This document shows positions 6,997 to 13,667 of a stretch of DNA of 17,462 nt, one piece after another. The notes beneath the pieces were generated by a model, which saw only the letters and a list, made by a program, of their open reading frames with translations, made no database searches and was not told the origin of the DNA. This stretch comes from Candidatus Bathyarchaeota archaeon. GTDB taxonomy: Archaea; Asgardarchaeota; Lokiarchaeia; Sigyniarchaeales; Sigyniarchaeaceae. The stretch is taken from the NCBI GenBank assembly GCA_014729935.1, contig WJJB01000103.1, positions 1 through 17,462 on the forward strand. Reading direction: 5' to 3'. Made by a program: the position numbers and the translations under genes. Within the stretch, counting starts at the first letter, position 1. Every line of letters begins with the position of its first letter.

Positions 6997-7032
6997 CTAG
7001 ATATATCGCTAGGTATATCGCCAGGTATATCG
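6997..7032. repeat. Three tandem 12-bp repeats
   Basis: CTAGATATATCG, CTAGGTATATCG and CCAGGTATATCG follow one another without gap (6997-7008, 7009-7020, 7021-7032), differing by one base at each step. They lie 40 bp past the DUF998 gene. Regular 12-bp spacing is close to one helical turn, so repeated protein binding is possible; slippage is the simpler origin. Confidence 0.85.
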
Positions 7033-7126
7033 TTCCACTCGAAATAGGGGTCAGTAAAATGGGTTTTAGAATATGCTAGAACACATTGTAGAAATTCTTT
7101 AAATGCATGGAAGATCATACATGTAT

Positions 7127-7325
7127 CATATCAAGGGATTACCACGGTATTGCCTTCATGGCGGATATGCGAGAAGGATGCTCTAAAACTGCGGAGTTTG
7201 GAGCATGACCTGATAGCTGTTCGATGTGCATGTGATCCCGGTACTACCGGGATATCGTGCATCTAGTAATACCGGCGTAATGCTTGTAACCATGACCGCG
7301 TGGTACATGGTGCGGTTCATGGATA
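7127..7325 (+). ncRNA. Candidate structured non-coding RNA (four hairpins)
   Basis: Downstream of TTTAAA at 7098-7103, four stems follow in order. First: 7148-7154 with 7160-7167 (loop TTCAT, one bulge). Second: 7178-7190 with 7195-7206 (ATGCTC/GAGCAT plus AAACT/AGTTT, loop GCGG, one bulged A). Third: 7223-7229 with 7257-7263 enclosing the exact pair ATCCCGGTA/TACCGGGAT (7235-7243, 7245-7253). Fourth: CCATGACCGC (7290-7299) with GCGGTTCATGG (7312-7322). No protein frame explains them. I do not recognise RNase P, SRP or a known riboswitch. Both ends are estimates and strand rests on the TATA box; stems are symmetric at DNA level, so operator sites are the alternative. Confidence 0.35.
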
Positions 7326-7328
7326 ATG

Positions 7329-7338
7329 ATATATATTG
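7329..7338 (+). promoter_or_regulatory. TATA-like box for the 105-residue gene
   Basis: GATATATATT centred about 7333. Predicted transcription start is near 7358-7360, between the two possible ATGs (7354 and 7372), implying a leaderless or very short-leader message. It lies just after the fourth hairpin. Confidence 0.5.
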
Positions 7339-7353
7339 GATGCGTGAAACAAG

Positions 7354-7671
7354 ATGGTTAACACTGTAGGCATGTTTGGTAAATTCCTCAGGAAGGAAGC
7401 AGGATTCTGGCGGATCAAGTCCCAAGGAAACGGGATGATATGTTATTGCAAGCATAATGCCAAGTACGGCGGTATTTACGCGTACATTGAGCCTGGTAAG
7501 AATGGCGTTAAGATCATCACGGGGGGAAAATCACGGTTTTTCGATAACTTTGGTGCCCTCACCGATTTCTTGAACAAGCTCGAGGAAAACTCGGAATCTA
7601 ATTTCAATGGATTGGTGCGCGCGTTGTACAGGAACACGGGCACGAAGGTCATGCGAACCTTCGCCCTGTGA
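7354..7671 (+). CDS. Conserved-looking small basic protein, unknown function
   Basis: 105 residues from ATG 7354; ATG 7372 (99 residues) fits the TATA position at least as well. The sequence is hydrophilic and basic, with no signal peptide or membrane span. A central IYAYIEPGKNGVKIITGGKSRFF reads like alternating strands, followed by a helix (FGALTDFLNKLEENSE) and a basic end. I recognise no family. Codon use is like its neighbours and the frame is clean, so I think it is expressed. It converges on the GlmU-like gene with a 47-bp gap holding a T5 run (7683-7687). Confidence 0.55.
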   Translation: MVNTVGMFGKFLRKEAGFWRIKSQGNGMICYCKHNAKYGGIYAYIEPGKNGVKIITGGKSRFFDNFGALTDFLNKLEENSESNFNGLVRALYRNTGTKVMRTFAL

Positions 7672-7682
7672 TCCATCCATTC

Positions 7683-7730
7683 TTTTTATCCGTAATTGCG
7701 GAAGAAAACGCAGCCCCTTCAGTTGGGGGC
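7683..7730. terminator. Probable terminator region between convergent genes
   Basis: A T5 run (7683-7687) follows the 105-residue gene on the plus strand. GCCCC (7713-7717) and GGGGC (7726-7730) form a stem spanning the stop codon of the minus-strand GlmU-like gene, and TCCG/CGGA (7689-7701) a weaker one. Weak evidence, by position. Confidence 0.3.
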
Positions 7731-9032
7731 ATCCTCGCGTTTCTTCACGGTTTTAAATCCACGGAGCACTTCCTGATTCATGTACACCAAGGAATTGGGT
7801 TCGATATCTTCTGAAATCACGATATTTGGTCCAATGATGGTATTCGCCCCGACGCTTACCCCCGGTTCCAAGTTCACGTTGCACCCAACGTTCACGTTAT
7901 CTCCACAAAGGACACCCAGTTTTCGCATTCCCGTGGAGACACGCCTGCCATTATCCAAGATCTCCACGTCTTTTTTATCCAAGCGCAAATTAGCAGCTAT
8001 TGTTGCCGCCCCGAAATTCACGTTTTCGCCGATTACGCTATCTCCAACGTAACTCAAGTGGGAAATTTTCGTGCCGTTCATGATGATGCTTGCTTTCACC
8101 TCGCAAGCATTTCCAACTCGACACCTGTTTCCGATGAATGTATTCGGTCTCAAGTAGGTATTTGGACCAATGTCACAATCATTCCCGATGAATACGGGAC
8201 CTTGGATATACACGCCGCTCCGCACGAGGGTATTCTCGCCGATGAAGACGTCACCCTTGATATGCACGTTCGGTTCTATGGTGCCCAGAATTTTTTTCTT
8301 GATCTTTGAAAAGTAATGCTTGTTTGCATATAGCAAATCCGAAGCTCTACCGATATCTCGCCACCAGCCATCCTTGATATCATGCCCAATTACTGTCCTT
8401 CCATCATCGATCAGGATCTGGATTGAATCTGTTAATTCGATTTCACCCCTCGGGCTCAAGCCAGTATTATCTATGGCATCGAAGATGATTGGCTTGAATA
8501 TATATATACCCACGTTCGTCAGCTTGGAGTCTGATTCGCCTGGTTTTGGTTTTTCGACTATCCGTTGAGCTTTTCCACTGTCATCTAGCTCGATCACCCC
8601 GTAACGAGATGGATCATCGATTTCAAGCAGGGCAAGAAGGGCATCTGGGTTTTCCTCGTTGTATTGTTTCAATATCCCCTTGATGGTGGCTGCATCATAC
8701 TGGAGATCGCCATAAGTGAGCAAGAAGGAATCGTCACCAACGAACTCCCGTGCAAAACTTGTAGCTATACCAGTCCCCTTGCCCAGGGAGAAATCCTGCT
8801 TCACGTACTGGATGTCAAGCCCGAGAGCGCTACCATCTTCGAAATAATCCATCAAGATCTCCCGCTTGTAATTAACCACGAGAAGAATCTCTTCAATTCC
8901 CGCTTCTTTCAACTCACGCAAGGTATGTTCCAATAATGGACGTCCTGCCACGGGGATCATGTGCTTGGAACGCGTGTGGGAAAATGGATAGAACCGTTTT
9001 CCCAAGCCAGCAACTAGTAAAACCGCCTTCAT
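7719..9032 (-). CDS. glmU: Bifunctional sugar-1-phosphate nucleotidylyltransferase/acetyltransferase (GlmU-like)
   Basis: 437 residues from ATG 9032; the frame extends to GTG 9068 but KAVLLVAGLGKRF must be the first strand, so the ATG is right. The N-terminal domain (1-230) has the nucleotidyltransferase signature GLGKRFYPFSHTRSKHMIP and the metal-binding YGD at 107-109. The C-terminal half (about 250-430) is a left-handed beta helix of hexapeptide repeats, including HLSYVGDSVIGENVNFGAATIAAN (from 315), the acetyltransferase motif with the catalytic-type histidine of GlmU. Archaeal relatives such as Sulfolobus ST0452 acetylate GlcN-1-P and make UDP-GlcNAc; they also accept other sugars, so dTDP/UDP-glucose chemistry is possible. 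Product would feed N-glycans and surface polymers. Divergent from the aldolase gene. Confidence 0.85.
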   Translation of the reverse strand: MKAVLLVAGLGKRFYPFSHTRSKHMIPVAGRPLLEHTLRELKEAGIEEILLVVNYKREILMDYFEDGSALGLDIQYVKQDFSLGKGTGIATSFAREFVGDDSFLLTYGDLQYDAATIKGILKQYNEENPDALLALLEIDDPSRYGVIELDDSGKAQRIVEKPKPGESDSKLTNVGIYIFKPIIFDAIDNTGLSPRGEIELTDSIQILIDDGRTVIGHDIKDGWWRDIGRASDLLYANKHYFSKIKKKILGTIEPNVHIKGDVFIGENTLVRSGVYIQGPVFIGNDCDIGPNTYLRPNTFIGNRCRVGNACEVKASIIMNGTKISHLSYVGDSVIGENVNFGAATIAANLRLDKKDVEILDNGRRVSTGMRKLGVLCGDNVNVGCNVNLEPGVSVGANTIIGPNIVISEDIEPNSLVYMNQEVLRGFKTVKKREDAPN

Positions 9033-9076
9033 TTTCCTACAACTTCGTGGACCGTACTCGGGTGCCACGTGTGATG

Positions 9077-9094
9077 AAAGGTACCAATACCTTT
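9077..9094. promoter_or_regulatory. 18-bp inverted repeat in the glmU/fba divergent promoter
   Basis: AAAGGTA (9077-9083) and TACCTTT (9088-9094) are exact inverted repeats around CCAA. The right arm overlaps the shared TTTAAA. For the minus-strand gene the repeat lies between TATA and the expected start; for the plus-strand gene it is just upstream of TATA. It is well placed for a dimeric repressor or activator. Confidence 0.5.
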
Positions 9095-9097
9095 AAA
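9092..9097. promoter_or_regulatory. Palindromic TATA element possibly shared by glmU and fba
   Basis: TTTAAA reads the same on both strands. It predicts a plus start near 9121 (leader ~42 nt to ATG 9163) and a minus start near 9068 (leader ~36 nt to ATG 9032). Both distances fit the archaeal pattern and I see no better box in the gap. Confidence 0.45.
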
Positions 9098-9162
9098 TCA
9101 ATGGGAGTCCATCGTTCCAACTCCAAGGGAAAAGTTCATTTGCTTCGGGGTGAATATTTGCC

Positions 9163-10158
9163 ATGATTGAAATGGTACATTATTCCGATATCGGCTTGTC
9201 CAACCAAGTAGACATGATGCACCAGGCGTTGGAAGGGAAGTATGCCATTCCCGGGTATAACATGAATAACATGGAGCAGATGCAAGCCATCCTCACGGCA
9301 TGCGTGAAATCACAATCCCCGCTCATCCTGCAAGTTTCAAAGGGTGCCCGGGAATACGCCAACGAGACCATCCTGCGATACATGGCTCAAGGGGGCGTGG
9401 AATACGCGAACGAGATGGCCGACGAGCTGGGCTTGAACCCCATCCCCATCTCATTGAACCTTGATCATGGCAGCTCCTTCGAGCTCTGCAAATCTTGCAT
9501 CGATTCAGGATTCTCGGCGGTCATGATAGATCGCAGCCAGGACTCAATTGAGGAGAACATCAAGATCACGGCGAGAGTGGTGGAATATGCCCACCAGTTT
9601 GACGTGAGCGTGGAAGGCGAGCTTGGTGTCTTGGCAGGTATTGAAGACGACGTGGTGGCTGAGAAAACAACCTACACCCGCCCAGAGGATGTAGAGCGAT
9701 TCGTTGATGGAACGGGGGTTGATTGCTTGGCGATTGCCATTGGCACGAGCCACGGAGCCTATAAATTCAAGTTAGCTCCGGGTGAGAGCCCACCACCACT
9801 TAGGTTCGACATCTTGGAGGCAGTTCAGGAAAAGCTCCCGGGGTTCCCGATCGTGCTTCACGGCTCTTCATCAATTCCACCAAAATTCGTGGATATGATC
9901 AACAAGTTTGGTGGAGACATGGAAGGTGCCGTAGGCGTGCCCGAGGAACAACTCAGGAAGGCAGCCGGAATGAACGTCTGCAAGATAAACATTGATTCTG
10001 ATGGAAGGCTCGCTGTCACGGCAACCATACGTCGGGTCATGGCGGAAAAGCCATCCCTGTTCGATCCCAGGAAGTATCTCGGCCCAGCCAGGGAAGCACT
10101 TGCCGAGGAATACATTCGCAAGAACAAGGAAGTGCTTGGCTCGGCGGGAAAGGTATAA
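9163..10158 (+). CDS. fba: Class II (zinc) fructose-bisphosphate aldolase
   Basis: 331 residues. It cleaves fructose-1,6-bisphosphate to DHAP and glyceraldehyde-3-phosphate, or the reverse in gluconeogenesis. Class II marks are intact: AIPGYNMNN (28-36), LNLDHGSS (98-105, Asp/His metal and catalytic pair), VEGELGVLAG (150-159), AIGTSHGAYKF (192-202), VLHGSSSIP (231-239), KINIDSDGRLA (274-284) and the closing FDPRKYLGPARE. The three metal histidines (102, 197, 233) are present. It resembles the bacterial FbaA/FbaB-type branch; tagatose- or ketose-bisphosphate specificity cannot be excluded. GGGGTGA at 9147-9153 lies 9 nt before the ATG. Most archaea use a class I type or the bifunctional FBP aldolase/phosphatase, so this points to a lineage with bacterial-type sugar enzymes. 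Confidence 0.9.
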   Translation: MIEMVHYSDIGLSNQVDMMHQALEGKYAIPGYNMNNMEQMQAILTACVKSQSPLILQVSKGAREYANETILRYMAQGGVEYANEMADELGLNPIPISLNLDHGSSFELCKSCIDSGFSAVMIDRSQDSIEENIKITARVVEYAHQFDVSVEGELGVLAGIEDDVVAEKTTYTRPEDVERFVDGTGVDCLAIAIGTSHGAYKFKLAPGESPPPLRFDILEAVQEKLPGFPIVLHGSSSIPPKFVDMINKFGGDMEGAVGVPEEQLRKAAGMNVCKINIDSDGRLAVTATIRRVMAEKPSLFDPRKYLGPAREALAEEYIRKNKEVLGSAGKV

Positions 10159-10250
10159 TCCCTTTTCTTTTCATCGCATTTATCCGTCCATGCGAAAGAA
10201 AACTATCTCCTTTAGTGTAGTTGGTGGTAGTTCACACCTGCTTCTGGACC

Positions 10251-10257
10251 TTTTTTT
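10251..10257 (+). terminator. T7 terminator after fba
   Basis: Seven T residues 92 nt past the aldolase stop, on the coding strand. Typical archaeal stop signal; no stable hairpin precedes it. Confidence 0.45.
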
Positions 10258-10295
10258 GCAATATCCACGTGAAAACGCAGCGAATGTTCGAACTC

Positions 10296-10340
10296 CCACG
10301 CCCTATCTAATTGAACTAAACGTCGTGGTTTTCCCTCGAA
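10296..10340. repeat. Copy B of the ~45-bp hairpin element (see 3073-3118)
   Basis: CCACG (10296-10300) pairs with CGTGG (10324-10328) around a loop with TCTAATTGAACTAAA; GGTTTTC and TCGAA follow. Order and spacing of conserved blocks match copy A, apart from three extra bases on the left of the loop and one missing A. It lies between the T-runs of the two convergent genes. Confidence 0.65.
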
Positions 10341-10349
10341 CGAAAGGAT

Positions 10350-10356
10350 AAAAAAA
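10350..10356 (-). terminator. T7 terminator after the M6 protease
   Basis: An A7 run on the plus strand gives seven T residues on the minus strand, 31 nt past the TAA of the metalloprotease gene. Confidence 0.45.
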
Positions 10357-10386
10357 GGAGTGAGTACGAGTGCAATCGTTTCCGCC

Positions 10387-12801
10387 TTAATACTTCTTCC
10401 TATTCAGGCTTTTCTTTCGCACATAAGCTCCAATGGCTAGGAATCCTATTGCCACGCCCCCGATGAGGATGATGATGAGAGCCCAGGTTAACTTGGAACG
10501 GACCGTGATAGACCAATTCCTGGAACTTACATTATTCGATGGATCCGTGGCTCTCACTGCAACAAGATGCTTCCCCTCGAAGGAGGGTTCCCACGTATAA
10601 AAATATCCGGTGTAAAGTCCACGCTTTATGCTACTATTTTCACTGCCACCAGTTACTTCCACGATCGTCGTGTTATTCTTGATGCTGAAATAGGTACCGT
10701 TATTGATCTTGATCTCCACGTCCTGAATTTCGGTATTGTCAAGTGCTACCACAACAACGGTCAATTTATTCCCAAGCGTTGCAAATCTCGCGGGATTTCC
10801 CTTTGGGCCATTCACGCTCATGAGTAAATTCGGTGGTATTTCATCAACGATCTTGATTCCCTTGGTGTCATTTGCGGTGTTACCGCTATTATCCATGACC
10901 CTGACCGTGAGAGTGTAATTCCCAATGATTTTCGTAGAAATGGCACCAAGCACGTGCGTGCCATTATAATTCAAGTCCTTCCAACCAGTCGTGTTGGCAG
11001 TATCGTTGTTATCGAGCCGTACCCATGCCTTGAAGATGCCCGAGTGACTTCCACCTGCATCACTCGCCAAAGCCGAGACAGGTATCGAAATGCTCGCGTT
11101 GAACTCGCTTCCAACAGGTTCCTCGATTGTGACCGAAGGGTCCACGAGCTCGAGCTGAACGGGAACTTGGACCGACAAGTTAGAAGAAACTCCACCGTTG
11201 TACGTGACGTTCAAGGTGAAATTCATGGGTGTATTAGCCACCGTTCCAAGTTGGACGTGGAAATCCATCGAACCATTCTTTGGCACGCCAGGTTCAAGAA
11301 TCCCATAGCTCGCCGATGCTTGGGTGATGGTAACCCCGGCAATGCTTTCTTCCAAGGTACCTTGGACGGAACTCAAGTTATCATCCCCCGTGTTATTGAG
11401 GGTGATGGTGAGATCGAACTCCCCGTTCTCGTAAGTTTGCCAATCCTCCGTCCCGTTGATGTAAAACATCTCAACTTCAAGTTGGGAGTAACTGATGCTC
11501 ACGGTGTAGGCTCCCGTCGTGTCATTATGCGAGAGCACTTGGATTTGAATGTTCCGTTCGTCATCCGTAAACGTTGAAATTTCTCCACTCCCGAGATCAA
11601 ACGGGGCTTGATTTTTGCTTGGGATGGAGGGTTTGGCATTCTGCACAACGGCTGCACCTGGAAGGCCGTAAAACACGTCATCACGGGCTGAATCGTTGCA
11701 ATAGGTGATGATCACCCCCTCGTCAGGAAGATATTCTTCGAAATCACCAACGCTCCGGTTTCGAACTTCGATGGTATAATAAACTCCATTTGATATATTC
11801 ACGATGGCGACCCGGTATTCTCCACCACCAACAGATTGACTGGATGTTGGCACGATGGTAACTTGCTCGATTTCATTGATTCCCAAATGGAATTGCTCGG
11901 TATAGTTGATGAATCCCAGCTGCATCTTGCTCCACGATAAGAAATGGCCTGGAACTTTTCCTGCTTCTAGAAATGGACCATTCCAAGATCCAGAATCCAT
12001 CACTGCCCAATCACCAGCAAAGACCTGCCCCGAGTACGTATAATCGTAAAAATCTGGCAGATCGAGGACATGGCCGTACTCGTGTGCGAAAACACCAACG
12101 GGAGAATCCTCAGCAAGCATTGCATACGATGAGGCAAGCTTGCCATCTGCCGATTCAGAGGGTTGAATATTCCATTGGTGGCTCCAAATATCATCTGAAT
12201 CGTGGCTGGATTCCTGGCCGTCTCCCGCGTGGACAACAAACAAGTTATCAATGTACCCGTTTCCATCCTCATCGTATTGAGAAAAATCCACGGTTGGATC
12301 TGCCAAGTTAACTGCCTCACGTGCTAATTCGAAGATATAGTCATTTTGATCATCTATATTCGGGAAGGCACCGGAATCTTCCCCATAATATTCCATGGTT
12401 TTGGACGAGGAAAGCCATCCCACGACCTGCCCTGTTATGTTCAGCCTACCATAGGAATTTTCCCAGAAGAAACTCGCCAAGCTGTACTCGTATGACTTGT
12501 TAAAAAGCAAATTCTCGTAATATGCATTCGTGTGGGAGGGAGATGGATTCTTGTTGGTAAACTTGACCAAGAGCACGATGAGCTTCTTGTCTCCAATATA
12601 CGATCCATCTGGTGTGATGTGCCGGAAATTGGGAGGGGCTCTTGTACCATCCCCTGGTGATTCTAGTGGCGGAACCATCCTGATTTGGGTACCTTCTTGA
12701 GTATCCTGAATGTTTGATTCATCCTGGATTCCCATGAAAATAGCGGCCATGGTCATTGATGCCATGATAGAGAACACGAGCGTCCTTGCATGTCGTTTCA
12801 T
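10387..12801 (-). CDS. Surface M6-family (immune inhibitor A type) metalloprotease, C-terminally anchored
   Basis: 804 residues from ATG 12801, which follows GGAG (12813-12816, minus); an in-frame GTG at 12813 adds four residues but overlaps that site. MKRHAR plus a hydrophobic stretch forms a signal peptide or anchor. The M6 catalytic domain covers about 70-440: VFAHEYGHVLDLPDFYD gives the zinc motif HExxH with the family's following P-D, and DEDGNGYIDNLFVVHAGDGQ is the conserved stretch before it with a calcium-loop look. Then come at least two Ig/CARDB-like beta domains (about 445-550 and 555-655) and a further beta domain, all rich in N-x-S/T sites. A final span (LTWALIIILIGGVAIGFLAIGAYV) and a RKKSLNRKKY tail anchor it outside-facing. 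Role: protein degradation at the cell surface. It lies 21 bp behind the six-span membrane gene, likely one operon. Confidence 0.88.
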   Translation of the reverse strand: MKRHARTLVFSIMASMTMAAIFMGIQDESNIQDTQEGTQIRMVPPLESPGDGTRAPPNFRHITPDGSYIGDKKLIVLLVKFTNKNPSPSHTNAYYENLLFNKSYEYSLASFFWENSYGRLNITGQVVGWLSSSKTMEYYGEDSGAFPNIDDQNDYIFELAREAVNLADPTVDFSQYDEDGNGYIDNLFVVHAGDGQESSHDSDDIWSHQWNIQPSESADGKLASSYAMLAEDSPVGVFAHEYGHVLDLPDFYDYTYSGQVFAGDWAVMDSGSWNGPFLEAGKVPGHFLSWSKMQLGFINYTEQFHLGINEIEQVTIVPTSSQSVGGGEYRVAIVNISNGVYYTIEVRNRSVGDFEEYLPDEGVIITYCNDSARDDVFYGLPGAAVVQNAKPSIPSKNQAPFDLGSGEISTFTDDERNIQIQVLSHNDTTGAYTVSISYSQLEVEMFYINGTEDWQTYENGEFDLTITLNNTGDDNLSSVQGTLEESIAGVTITQASASYGILEPGVPKNGSMDFHVQLGTVANTPMNFTLNVTYNGGVSSNLSVQVPVQLELVDPSVTIEEPVGSEFNASISIPVSALASDAGGSHSGIFKAWVRLDNNDTANTTGWKDLNYNGTHVLGAISTKIIGNYTLTVRVMDNSGNTANDTKGIKIVDEIPPNLLMSVNGPKGNPARFATLGNKLTVVVVALDNTEIQDVEIKINNGTYFSIKNNTTIVEVTGGSENSSIKRGLYTGYFYTWEPSFEGKHLVAVRATDPSNNVSSRNWSITVRSKLTWALIIILIGGVAIGFLAIGAYVRKKSLNRKKY

Positions 12802-12822
12802 GAATGCATCCACTCCATGGTT

Positions 12823-13503
12823 TTAATCTTCCGGTATATCGGGAAGATCCCGTGTCAGGCTAGATTGAAACCTGGTTGCTATCCACGTGATACCAATAAT
12901 CATTGAAATGATGCCGAGCATGCCGCAAATGCCAACTGCGAGCCCTGAAGAAAAGATGATAATAGAGGGGAGAGGCATGACTACCGAAAAGAGAATGCCG
13001 ATGATATCACTTATTTGCTCGATTTTCTTGAATGGAATTTTTTCCCTTGCCATGTACTTTGAAAGCAAGAAGTAAAACACGGGAATGGAGAACCCGAGGG
13101 ATTGGATAAGCTGTGACGTGGTCATCATATTTATCATGTTGCCATAAATGATGCCGGGATCTGGAGTCTCGCTGAATCCAACGAACATGGATGCCATCGC
13201 GTATCCAAGTAACACTGCGGCAGCGATTTGCACGATAACACCGATCGTGTTTATCAACCAAGCTTTTTCTATTAAACCCGTTCTCGTGAAGTTTTCCAAC
13301 TCCCCGGCATCATTGACGAAGAATGCTAGCAACACGGGAAGCACTACAAACTGGATCATCGTTGCGACGATGAGCATGCGAAGGAAACTCTCGTAATCCG
13401 AATAAGATGATGCGGGACCGCTCGATGCCATCATGATGTAGGCGATCAGGGAAACAATAAACGAAGCTCCCGTGCCTAAGATGGATAAACGCATCCCCTT
13501 CAT
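12823..13503 (-). CDS. Six-span membrane protein of unknown function
   Basis: 226 residues from ATG 13503; TTG 13518 and ATG 13494 are alternatives, and a minus-strand ATTTTTAGA or GCATTTAAC just upstream would make the message nearly leaderless. Six hydrophobic spans are visible: near the start, LRMLIVATMIQFVVLPVLLAF, WLINTIGVIVQIAAAVLLG, SLGFSIPVFYFLL, and a long hydrophobic pair before the end. The tail (RFQSSLTRDLPDIPED) is soluble. No motif points to a transporter or enzyme. It is the first gene of a probable unit with the M6 protease (9 bp to the GTG of that frame), so a role with that protease, or in its membrane environment, is possible. Confidence 0.65.
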   Translation of the reverse strand: MKGMRLSILGTGASFIVSLIAYIMMASSGPASSYSDYESFLRMLIVATMIQFVVLPVLLAFFVNDAGELENFTRTGLIEKAWLINTIGVIVQIAAAVLLGYAMASMFVGFSETPDPGIIYGNMINMMTTSQLIQSLGFSIPVFYFLLSKYMAREKIPFKKIEQISDIIGILFSVVMPLPSIIIFSSGLAVGICGMLGIISMIIGITWIATRFQSSLTRDLPDIPED

Positions 13504-13607
13504 TGTTTCAATATCCAAGTTAAATGCACCTTCTAAAAATCATGGGACCTGCATTAATCACCCATTGACATAATTTAACTCTATCTTGCCCATCGTATTC
13601 AAATACA

Positions 13608-13614
13608 TTTATAT
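13608..13614 (+). promoter_or_regulatory. TATA box for the DUF6159-like gene
   Basis: TTTATAT about 57 bp before ATG 13668; predicted transcript start near 13637 and a ~31-nt leader carrying a strong ribosome site. Confidence 0.5.
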
Positions 13615-13654
13615 CGGGGAATCCAGTTTCTAGAGTACAGTCCTGCAATCCAGT

Positions 13655-13661
13655 GGGAGGT
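13655..13661 (+). promoter_or_regulatory. Strong ribosome binding site deciding the 13668 start
   Basis: GGGAGGT with 6 nt to ATG 13668. The in-frame GTG at 13653 overlaps this site and so is not the start. Confidence 0.7.
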
Positions 13662-13667
13662 AACTCC

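Larger units (their letters stand above)
6958..7353. other. 396-bp gene-poor region with repeats and hairpins
   Basis: No open frame here looks like a protein: the longest plus-strand ATG frames are about 16-22 codons, and the antisense frame over 7183-7455 has no recognisable domain and overlaps a better gene. It holds three 12-bp repeats, a TATA-like TTCTTTAAATG (7096-7106), a 10-bp palindrome (7117-7126), four consecutive hairpins, and the promoter of the 7354 gene. Confidence 0.6.

Noticed and set aside
6997..7032. CRISPR-like array
   Set aside because: Repeats are only 12 bp and contiguous, with no spacers and no cas genes nearby.
7183..7455. Minus-strand open frame of 90 codons in the hairpin region
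   Set aside because: No domain, no promoter or ribosome site, and it overlaps the better 7354 gene antisense.
7704..7714. GAAAACGCAGC shared with 10271-10281
   Set aside because: An 11-base match is expected many times by chance in a window of this size, and the flanks do not match.
10207..10250. tRNA-like start TTTAGTGTAGTTGGTGG on the plus strand
   Set aside because: GTGT/ACAC can pair but the loop is too long (15 nt), and no anticodon stem or T-arm follows.
10270..10345. tRNA-like signal on the minus strand (D-arm-like TAGTTCAATTAGATAGGGC and AGTTCGAAC)
   Set aside because: The D-arm-like part pairs, but no anticodon stem, proper T-arm (G53-C61) or 7-bp acceptor stem can be formed, with or without an intron at 37/38; copy A is even less tRNA-like.
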